From Lunularia cruciata (taxonomy: Eukaryota > Streptophyta > Marchantiopsida > Lunulariales > Lunulariaceae), in the NCBI GenBank assembly GCA_948567375.1, contig OX419761.1, positions 37,982,243-38,046,242 of the forward strand: DNA of 64,000 nt, written 5' to 3'. This document shows, in pieces, positions 52,203-61,599 of the stretch. Positions within the stretch are counted from its first letter, which is position 1, and the number at the start of each line of letters is the position of its first letter. The position numbers and the translations under genes were made by a program. Below the pieces are notes generated by a model, which did no database searches, was not told the origin of the DNA, and saw nothing but the letters and a program-made list of their open reading frames with translations.

Positions 52203-54159
52203 CTACAAACCATACTTGCACAATCCTCTCTTCACTGTCTGAACCACTCTCTCTGCTAAGCCATCTACCTTAGGGTGATGTTGGGATGTAATACAATGAT
52301 CAATCAAAGCCTTGTCATACAAGACCTGAAACTCCCCCAAGAACTCTATACCCTGATCAGTCAAAACTTCAGTTGGTGCATCAAAATGACTAAGAACTTT
52401 ATCCATGAACGAGTAAGTTGTCCCTTCGCTAGACTTGTCAGGAAGTACCACCAACTCAATCCACTTGGAGAAGTGCTCCACCATTCACCAAAACATACCA
52501 TTGATGTCTCACAATCAGCGATAAAGGTCCAGCAAAGTCCAAACTCCAACGGAAGGTCCAGCAAAGTCCAAACTCCAACGGTAATCCAATCCCATGATAA
52601 ATAATGGGTGTAATTGTGGCATAAGAGCATTGAATGATGCTCTAACTCAGTTACAAACCACACATCTGGCAACAAACTAATGTACCTCAGTCTTCATACC
52701 ATGCCACCAATAATGACTATGGAGTAAGCTATATGTATGCTTGGCTCCAAAATGTCCTAGCTCCTCATGAGCATGATGGACAAATTGTGGTCTTTGAGAT
52801 GGAAGTGGTACTACTTGCACTCTACCATCCCCCATACACGCAAAATGTGTCTACCCTCTAATCTGAACCATCTGGCTTGCTGAAGAACACAATCTCTCTC
52901 CTTGGCCCCAATTGTGCCACCCACAACACTAGTGCAAAGATAGTCCATCACTAAGACATCATCATGAATGTCTCACTGAACTATACCAATATCTTCACTC
53001 TTTGGATTTGTGACCTCAATAACTCCTCTTGTATGTGCTGAGAGAGATACCACCAAAGCCTTAGAAAATATACATAAAAAGGCAGATGCATGCCAACCTG
53101 GCACGATCTCCTCATCTGTCTCATCATGCCAACATGCTTTGGTTTGATCTTGTTGGCTGGGACATGGGTTTCTACTCAACCTATCTGCATCATGGTTCAC
53201 CACTCCATGTCTATGAACAATTGTGAAATTGTACTCTTGTAAAATCAAAGCCCATCATGCAAGCTTCCTTGAAAGCTTGTCGGACTCCATCAACCACTTC
53301 AGTGGCTGGTGATCAATGATGAGAGTGAAGGGGTTACCAAATAGGTAACATTGGAAATGTGCTAGTGCCCAAACTACTACCAAACACTCTCCCTCATATG
53401 AATTATACTTTGCCTCCACTAAATTGTTGGAGCAACTAGCATAGGCCACCACAAACTCCTTCCCCTCATCATCATGTTGGGTGAGCACTACTCCAAGCCC
53501 CAACATACTCCAATCAATATGAACCTGAAATGGTCATCCTCTAATCGGTCTCCTCAAAATAGGAGTAGATGTCAACCTCTCCTTGAGGTCTACAAAAGCT
53601 CTCTCTTGCTCATCTCCCCAACACCACTCTTGTGTAAGCTTGTCATCTTTGTCAAGGCCACGGCAATGTCATTAAATCCTCTAACATTGCAACAATAGAA
53701 GTTTGCCAACCCAAGGAATGCTCGCACTTTGCTCACATCCGTAGGCCAAGGAATACATGCAATAGCCTCCACCTTGGTCTGCTGAACACCAAGTCCTCTA
53801 GGGTAGATAGTGTGACCCAAATACTCAACCTACTTGTGGAAGAACCTACACTTCCAAAGATGTAATTTGAGTCCATGAGATCTCAACCTCTCAAACACCT
53901 CCAACAATTGTCTCTCATGCTCTTCCACAATAGTGCTATATACCAAAATATCATCAACATAGCACTGAGCAAAATCCAATCTAGCTAGGATCCTATCCAT
54001 GACCCTCTGGAACCCAGCAAGAGCGTTCTTTAACCCAAATGGTAAGAACCTCCACTGATATAACACATCCTTGCCATGAGGATCAATAGCCCAAAATGCT
54101 ATCTTGGACTTATCCTCCTCCCTGATTGGCAAGTGATGATATCCCGCTTGAAGATCCAA
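52203..54159 (-). pseudogene. Gypsy pol remnant: reverse transcriptase, RNase H, integrase
   Basis: Reverse transcriptase 54159-53830 shows MDLQAGYHHLPIREEDKSKI, FLPFGLKNALAGFQRVMDRI and the catalytic YVDDILVYST. A connection segment (QTKVEAIACIPWPTDVSKVR, FLGLANFY) lies at 53820-53650. RNase H 53506-52973 shows VLTQHDDEGKEFVVAYASCS, FTLIIDHQPLKWLMES and FTIVHRHGVVNHDADRLSRN. Integrase core 52484-52203 shows EHFSKWIELVVLPDKSSEGT and APTEVLTDQGIEFLGEF. Stops and shifts separate the parts. Confidence 0.88.
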
Positions 54160-56471
54160 AGTACTAAAGACCTTTGTATGCCCAATCGCATCAAAAAATC
54201 TCCTCTAGTGTGGGCATGGCATACCAATCAGCCATTGTTTGTTGGTTGATAGGACGGTAATCTCTACACATCTACTCATCTGTGTAGTTGCCATGCTTAT
54301 CCTTCTTGGATGGCATCATTGTCGCTGATGCATACTCTCTATGTGAAATCTCTACCAAACCAACCTCAAAAAGGTCATTACTCTAGCTCTAAATCAATGT
54401 CCTCTCCATATCACTATATCCATAAGGACATCAGAAAATTGGTGTATCGCTAGTCAGCTCAATCTGTACACTAGGTCCCTTTAGAGCACCCAAATCCTTC
54501 ATATTGAAGGCAAAACAACTCGTATGGCTCCTCAGAACCTCCCAACCCTCCGTCTGTCCTCTCCAATAAGCTTGGGTCCAAGATCTATCTCCCAAGTATC
54601 CTTTGTAATTATCATAGGAGTGGAAGATGTATTGACTAGCTGCTACACTAGGCCCTTGGGAGAAATAGTGTCATGCTCCCAATCACTAGAGGTCCCAACC
54701 TCAGTGTGAAAAACTCCCTCCACTATGGCTACAAGCTCCACATGTCCTCTAACTGCATCCCAAGTGGACCAAGGGTGTAATCCAAGTAGCTCAAGTTCAC
54801 TTGGATGGACTCCAAGTAGACCACTCTCCCTAGTAGCTACTGTTTATGTCCTTAGAATACCATATCCAATCGATCCATTACCCCCAACATGTGCTTGAAT
54901 CATCTTGATAGGCACAGGGCTCACAAGTGTCCAAGTGGTGATCCCTATTAAGCGCATCCTATGCTACTCTGTCAAGCCAAGGCTCACACTCCAGGTCAAA
55001 TAGTTCAGGTCCATAGCTTGACTTAAAACCTGATGCTTGGATGCCTTTGACACTACTGGAACAACAATAATACTTGTGCAAAAACCCATTTCCTGCTCTC
55101 TCTCATCAACATTGGGCTCCACTAATTGCGATAATTGTGAGTCCCAAACAAGTCCAGGTCCTCCTTCTCAAAAAGCATGAGAGCGTAGGAAACTCATGAG
55201 TGTGGGAAATGCGGCTCTAGGCTGTCCAACTAGGTTCACCATTGCCATAGGTGACCTATCAACCACTACCACTATCTGAGACTAATGTCCAACATCCAAG
55301 ATGTCATCAACAAGGATGTGGTCAAGTCATTGAATCCCATCATAAGCACGCTATAAAACCTCTCTAGGTAAGAGGTTTGTCCACCAAAATGAAGATGATG
55401 AGCCAGTGATCCTGCTCTAGCTGCATCTAACAATACAACATGTCCCATCCAAGAATGGAGCTGATGTGTACTCACCACCACTCTAGTGCAAGAATCACCG
55501 ATCAAAGGAACATTCTTCCAAAAGGTAAGCAGGGAAAACATATTGATGAACCTAGAGATGTCATAGTATTCATAACATCTCCTAAAACACATTAGAACAA
55601 GGATCTTGAAGACTTAAACCGCGGCCCGTACGTGTATGTCCCTAACATGGCCATCCAAATATCACCAAGTGAATAGGCCTATGTCTCTCCAAATCATGCA
55701 CCCCCAATAAGGAAATGTCTACTGGTAGGGTCTTTTAGTAACCTCTGACTACTGACATCAATAATAACTCCAAATACCAATAGGCCAAGTGTGCCACATG
55801 ATATAGAGAGACTTGCCTAGTAGTCTCATCTCTCTCCACATACAAGTACTTTTTTACTCGTATACTTGCCTATAATACCGCAACTAGTCTGGTGCTAATC
55901 CCACCAAACAACTCCAATAGACATATTCCCTCTATTAGATTTGCCAATGAGTGTGGTATCCAGAGGTGTCAAAGTAATTGACTCTGGAGGCTCATCCTCA
56001 CACTCATCTCCCAATGGTATGAAGGCTCTACTCCAAGCTTGTTGCACCAACTGATCTACTTGTTGATGTAATGCCTCCTCTGAACTCCACAATGGAACAT
56101 CCAAGGTGGATGAAACAATCCCACTCGTACTCCAAATCCAAGTGATCTCCTAGGGTATTGGAGTATCCTCTGTATGGGCATTCCCCTCCAATGAGTCACT
56201 AGGCCAAGTAACTATACCACTGAAAGTTAAAATTGATGCTGCCATGGTCTTGGACTGTAGTGAGCCAAGACTGCCACTACTGAAGCGTACTGGTAGGCAA
56301 TATACCCATCCCTCACCAGACAGCCAACCTGGTCTATAGGAGGTTGTCTCCTCCCAATAGTCAATACTGAAACCCATGGGGTATAACATTGCTCCCCCAA
56401 CTAGCACATCATATGACTCAACTGTTGTTGCAATAGCCTAAGCTCTCACCATCAAGCTATCAATCGGATGA
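54160..56471 (-). pseudogene. Divergent middle region of the G2 gypsy element
   Basis: This lies between protease and reverse transcriptase on the minus strand. It would hold the spacer and N-terminal reverse transcriptase sequence, but apart from short open frames (55592-55272, 56407-56150) nothing is recognisable. It is longer than usual for this interval and may contain another insertion. Confidence 0.4.
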
Positions 56472-56780
56472 CTAGGCTGAACCTGGACAACAAGCTCTCC
56501 ACATGTGATGTACTATGTCAAACCACCACCTAGAGATGTCTGGATCTGAAATGTACAACTCTACACATCGGACTTCCGTAACTCCGGACTTCCGTAACTC
56601 CAGACCGACAATTGTAGCCTTCTCCAACATAAGAGGTTGCGCACCAAAGTCTAACAAGACTCTCTGTGGTGTATAGACCTTCCCTGAAGGTTCCACCAAA
56701 CAGAGAATCCCCCTCTGGTTATCCAATAGGACAACACCAAGTGTGAATTGTGCTCTCTCAAAGGCCGGTCTAGCTAGCAA
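56472..56780 (-). pseudogene. Gypsy aspartic protease fragment
   Basis: The minus-strand frame contains TPQRVLLDFGAQPLMLEKAT. The active-site D-S/T-G triad reads D-F-G here. A beta-strand-rich tail, VRCVELYISDPD, follows. It sits between gag and reverse transcriptase as expected. Confidence 0.6.
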
Positions 56781-57540
56781 CTCCTCCAGTCTAACCGCTA
56801 CTACCTACCATAACCATTGGTTGCTGAAAAGATCCCATGCTCCTCAACCAAGACAACTCCACTATCAACCACCTCTGCTCTAATAGTAGGAACCACATCA
56901 TCCCTACTCTCACAAAGCATGGCAGCAAACCGGAACACTAGGGCTGGGTACTCTCAATGTAAACATGGGCACATTGGGCACTCCTAATGTAAACATGTCA
57001 TTGGCTGAAAACAAAGGTCACCACATAATCAGCTGAGCTATCTCCAACATCATGCTAGACTTTGTTTGTGTAGTAGTAGGTGGCTGACTAGCAGGTAGTC
57101 TATCATGCACTGCATCACCACCTACCACACCTGCATTGGGACGTTTAGGAACCATGGATGTTGTCTGCAATACCTCAAATAGCATGAAAGACTAGAGAAG
57201 TGTGACCTATCTCCCAACCTCTCCTCTCCGTGGGTCCAACTCCACTAATGCTCCTCTAGGCTCTAGAGCATGTATTGCACTCGTAGTCATTGCTGCAAAT
57301 GCATCCACCTGTACTGCTCCACACATGAAGTCCAAAGCATCTCTTTCACCAGCATATGAGGTGGAAGCCTCAACACCCGAATCTGATCTCCTCTAAGCAA
57401 TAGCCATACTAGCCAATCTTTGCTCCAATTGCTCAATGCGAGTAGCCATAGTTGTATTAGAAGTAAGGGTAGGTACTGTGAGCCGGCCTGTCTCTCACTT
57501 AGGATGAACCTTTGATGACTATCATGGTAGCGCACCATGG

Positions 57541-57829
57541 ACTAAGAAGGCAAGGAACCCCAACTCTATCATAGTCCTCCAAGGCTAACACTTCAAGACT
57601 CAAGACATTGCTCACTAGGGAACTCAATGAGAGAGAGAGAGAGAGAGCTGCAAATTAAAAGATGATGAGTACCTCCTCACCCCTTGTTTATATACTCATG
57701 AAATAGTTATGCAATAAAGTTACTAACTATCGTAGAAACTCAAGTTACTAGACTTAAAGTAAAGTAAAGTCAAAAAGTAGAAAGGAATATCCATTCACAT
57801 GGGCATATTCCCCTAAGAATGTGGTCTTA
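57541..57829 (-). other. Possible 5' LTR / leader of the G2 element
   Basis: A TATA-like GAGTATATAAAC is read on the minus strand near 57692, followed by a (GA)n run (57629-57648) and then the primer-binding-like site at 57536. It could be the R-U5 part of a 5' LTR, but it could not be paired with either LTR-like repeat at 50-51.3 kb, so the call is tentative. Confidence 0.3.
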
Positions 57830-59972
57830 TCTTGACCCAACTAAGTCAAGGATTCCTTCACATGGGCTATCCTTGGACTAAAGAAGAATCCAAAACAAAA
57901 AGGCTTGCGGGCCCAAGAGTTCTCAACTCTTTCCTCAAAGCCAAACAATCAAGTTTAGCAAGAATTAGAGCTACAACAAGGGATTGCATGAGCTCCTCAA
58001 AAGCTATGAGAGACTCCTTGTCTTCCTAAATCACCATGTAATTTGCACCCTTCTTCATGTAGATGGTCAATGCATAAGCCTTGTTGGAGAATGAGAAGAT
58101 GAATCTCCTATAGTACCCAACCATCCCCAAGAATTAGCATAATTTTGTCAAGCTTTAAGGTAATGGAAAGTCTGAGATTTTCCTCACCTTCTCAAGATCA
58201 ATTGCTATTCCATCCTCAAAGATTGATGTGCCCCAAAAGTAGACCTTCTTCACATCCAAAAATTCACTTCTTTGGGTTGAGTGATGCATTTGCCTCATCC
58301 AAGCATTGCAAGACTTTGATTAGGTGCTCAAAGTGCTCCTCCTTGCTCCCATAGACACAAAAGTCATCAATGAAATCTCTCACAAATTTCCCAATGAAAG
58401 GTTCAAATACCTTGTTCATGAATTGTTGGAATGTGGCTGGAGCATTGGAAAGCCCAAAAGGCATGACCTTGAAAGCGTATGTTCTCCAAGGTGTGGTGAA
58501 TGTGGTGAGTTGTTGATGCTTTGGTGCAATCTTGATTTGGTTATATCCATTATAACCATCTCCAAAATTGTACCTCTTATGACCTTCAACCTCCTCCAAG
58601 ATCTCATCAATGAATGGCAATGGGTAGTAGTCCTTCTTGGTAACAACATTGAGCTTCTTGTAATCCACACATACCGGAAGCTTGCTATTCTTTTTCTTTA
58701 GAATGACAATTAAAGACACCCATTGTGAATTCTCCACCTCAAAGATAAATCCGGCCTCCTTGAGTTTATCAATCTACTCCTTCACAACCAAAGATATTGG
58801 TGGGCTAATGAGATGTTGATTTTGGCAGATTGGTCTTGCATGTGACTCCACCTCTATCTTGTGCTCCTCCACTTCCTTCAGATCCTTGTAACTAAAAGCA
58901 AACACATGGATGAACTTGCGGAAAATCTCCTCAAATCTCACCTTCTCCTCCTTGGTAACATTTGGGCCATACTTGAGGATAGCTAACCTTCTTTCTACCT
59001 CCTCAAGTATTGATAGTGATTTATTTGGGCCCTTCAAAACCTTTGGTTTAGATGCAAAATCCATAGCACACAAAGGATACACATTTGAATCCGATTCAGA
59101 TTCATCCTCCTCCGTGGAAGTCTCCTCTTCCATACTTGTGTCCACACTTGAAGCTCCTTCTTCAGAATTTGATTCCCAATAATCAAAAGATGGTGTATCT
59201 GAATGTGAAGTGTTGGTGGTGTTAATCACAAGAAGTGTGACTCTATGGTTTGATGGCCCAATCCTCAAATACACTTTGTGTCATCTATCAGTTGTGCGTG
59301 CTGCTGTCAACCATGACCTCCCAAGAAGTAAATCATAGCTTGAATCCTTCAAGACTTGGAAAGTCATAAGATTTTGAACTCCCATAATTGAAACTACTAC
59401 TTTATCCATCATCCCTACTGGTCAAACTTGTTGCTTGTTTGCCATGCTCACCACAAATGTTGAAGGTCTTGAGGGTATCATACCCAACTTCTTCATCAAC
59501 CTTTTTGACATGGCATTCACTGTTGATCGTCCATCAACCAATGCATCCTTGATGTTATGACCATTCACTCTCACATCAATCTTCGGGGCATATTCACAAG
59601 CTTCCCATGGTGTTGGCTTGGCATACACCACCCCCGTTGGTACTGGAGCGTTTGCCTTTTTCTTCCTCTTGCTCCTTGTAGAACTCAAACCACCTTTAAG
59701 CTCCTTTCTCAAGGTAGGGTTCAAAGCAATCAATTGGCCCACTATGATATTAGCCTTCTGACTACCAACATCCTCTAACATATTGTAGTTCCATTATTGC
59801 TTTGAAATCAAGAAATCCTCCATCCCCAACTTCTTCCTTGGAGTCTTTGTTGTTGATGGTGTTGAGGTGCAAGTGCTCCTAGTAGACATAGGAGTATCCT
59901 TGCTTGGAGTAAATCCTTGAAAAGAGTGAATATCCTCTGTAAAATGAGCTCTCTTCTTCTCTTGTGCCAAAA
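57830..59972 (-). pseudogene. Ty3/gypsy remnant G3 (gag end, protease, reverse transcriptase)
   Basis: Minus strand: gag C-terminus AQEKKRAHFTEDIHSFQGFT, then LGMEDFLISK, just inside 59972. The protease is at 59781-59422 (IKDALVDGRSTVNAMSKRLM, with G-to-R change after the catalytic D, then MIPSRPSTFVVSMAN). A spacer with an acidic run is at 59274-58774. Reverse transcriptase at 58737-58264 shows LPVCVDYKKLNVVTKKDYYP, VMPFGLSNAPATFQQFMNKV and FVRDFIDDFCVYG (catalytic F-I-D-D). The connection region runs to about 57930. RNase H and integrase are missing. The left end of the gag is cut at the LTR start at 59973, so the plus-strand element G4 inserted into this one. Confidence 0.85.
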
Positions 59973-60373
59973 TGTAACAATATGGAGTTTAGCGACGAAG
60001 TTAGTCGGGCTTACGAAGTAGATAATAAGACAAAATAGCCTAGAATATTCTAGAAGCATCTAAGAAGCTTCTTAGAAAGCTTCCCAACTAGTTAACTTGC
60101 GCCCTAAGCAGGTAGCTTCTAGAAGCTTCTAGCTAGCTTAGCTTGCACGCCAAGTAGACGGCTTCTAGAAGGAAGCTTCTTGAGAAGCTTCTTAGTTAAC
60201 TTGGCTTGCAGTCCAAGAAAGTGGCTCAAGGAAGCTTCTTGAGAAGCTTCAAGGATCTTGTATGCTACTTATAAATACCAAAGCCAAAGCTCATGCTCAG
60301 AGTTTTCCCTCATTCAAGTGTCCCAATGTGAGTTTCCATTCTCCTATTTCTCTCTTCGGTTTCGGTCTTTTAC
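59973..60373 (+). repeat. 5' LTR of chromovirus G4 (copy 3 of the family)
   Basis: It starts TGTAACAATATGGAG and ends CTTTTACA directly before TTGGTATCACAGC. A TATA box (ACTTATAAATACC) is at 60267-60279. The U3 region 60040-60255 is dominated by AAGCTTC and TTCTAGAAGC units. Confidence 0.9.
60043..60250 (+). promoter_or_regulatory. Array of heat-shock-element-like TTCnnGAA/GAAnnTTC units upstream of the LTR TATA box
   Basis: Perfect three-unit elements are GAATATTCTAGAA (60043-60055) and TTCTAGAAGCTTC (60117-60129). Further two-unit pairs with the same spacing are at 60064-60071, 60163-60170, 60072-style repeats at 60172-60179, 60184-60191 and again near 60230-60250. The consensus heat-shock-factor site is alternating nGAAn blocks. 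The array stands 20 to 225 bp upstream of the TATA box, where an activating site would be expected. The related LTR at 49996-50480 keeps a perfect trimer. Binding itself is inferred. Confidence 0.55.
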
Positions 60374-60386
60374 ATTGGTATCACAG
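60374..60386 (+). other. Primer-binding site (initiator tRNA-Met type)
   Basis: TTGGTATCACAGC immediately follows the LTR end. The usual plant form is TGGTATCAGAGC, so one base differs. It would prime minus-strand synthesis. Confidence 0.75.
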
Positions 60387-60786
60387 CATGAATGGGATGG
60401 ATGGAATTTATGGACCACCAAATCCACTTCCACCAAACCATTGGGATTTTCATGTCCAGATATTACCAAAGCATTGTTTCACACAATTCATCACCTTGCA
60501 CTTTGGGCAGGATTTTCTACATATGATCATCGTGTCTGAGGAACCCTTGATACTTCTAGTTGTAACTTATGGAGAACGGTGGACGATTTGTATCTATGTG
60601 TTAATCAATTAGATAAATTGAGGGTAGTGGAATAGAGTAGTAGCAATGGTGGCAATACCAAATGTTATCCTTGCAATAAAAAAACAAATCAAGCATCTTC
60701 CTTGATTGTTGGATGAACGAGACCAGCAACGATGAGAACAGATAGATAGAACGTCAGTTCGAGATGGAGAAGATCACATTTGATTT

Positions 60787-61555
60787 TTGAAACCCAAGGT
60801 GTTTGAAGGCAAGAATCTTCCAGGCACAATGGAGAATTTTGTGTTTGACTGCAAACGTTACTTTGCAGCCACCAATCTTCAAGACGAGCGGAAACAAATT
60901 CTCTTGGCTTCTAGCCAATTGGATGGCGTGGCAAAACTCTGGTGGCAATTCCAAGTAGAAAGAGCTGAACGACAAATTTTTACACCAATTTTGACATGGG
61001 CAAAATTCAAAGATGCAATACTTGGTTGATTTCAAACTATAAATGCCACCCGAGCCGCACGAGATGAATTGGCAAAGTTGAGGCAGATTGGCTCAATGAG
61101 AAGCTACATCACACAATTTCAAAATATCATCATTCTAGATATCCAAGAAGGTGAAGTTTTGGATTGATTTGTGCAAGGATTGAAGTCACAAACTAAATTG
61201 GAGGTGACCATACGGGAGCCACAAAATGTAGAAGAAGCCATGCAATTGGTTGAGCATTTTGATTCCTTGGTTGTGACAACTTGGTCTTGACCTTGACCTA
61301 CACAAAGCCTACCAGTACACTACGCACGAGTGGAAGAACCGATACCAATGGAGATTGATGCTATCCAACAAAGACCACCTGGCACACCATATAGAGAAAG
61401 ATTATGACAAAATGGAGGTTGCTTTTATTGTTGCCAAGTCGGACATTGCATTGCTGAATGTCCACTTAGGAATGGGCGACCTCGACAAGTTGCCCAGATG
61501 GAGTTTGTGGAACAGAATGATCAGGGAAACAAAGAATCCCAATAGGAGATTTTGA
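60787..61555 (+). pseudogene. Chromovirus gag
   Basis: The frame from 60787 reads PKVFEGKNLPGTMENFVFDC, then DGVAKLWWQFQVE and TWAKFKDAIL, a retrotransposon gag capsid-like domain. It continues past a stop at 61027-61029 with DELAKLRQIGSMRSYITQFQ and, after another stop, VEEAMQLVEHFDS. The zinc-knuckle region near 61410 is degenerate (CQVGHCIAECP-like in a shifted frame). It is inactivated by at least two stops. Confidence 0.8.
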
Positions 61556-61599
61556 GCCGCCTACTGGGAGCTTGATTAGTTCCAATGGGATTGAAGGCT

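Larger units (their letters stand above)
50490..57540 (-). mobile_element. Ty3/gypsy locus G2, compound (chromovirus end plus second gypsy element)
   Basis: Read on the minus strand: a primer-binding-like site near 57536 (TGGTGCGCTACCA), gag (57538 to ~56800), protease (56780-56472), a divergent stretch, reverse transcriptase (54159-53590), RNase H (53506-52973), integrase (about 52870-52203), then a purine-rich GCTAGAGGGGTGA and an LTR-like start TGTGACACTTTAGAG at 51332. This repeat start recurs at ~50790 (TGTGGCACTTAAGAG). Beyond it lie a chromodomain (50690-50540) and a chromovirus LTR (50480-49996). Two different elements therefore share this locus. Frames are broken throughout. Confidence 0.75.

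Noticed and set aside
57629..57648. (GA)n run as a GAGA regulatory element
   Set aside because: It is a simple repeat inside a decayed retroelement leader; nothing links it to a gene promoter.
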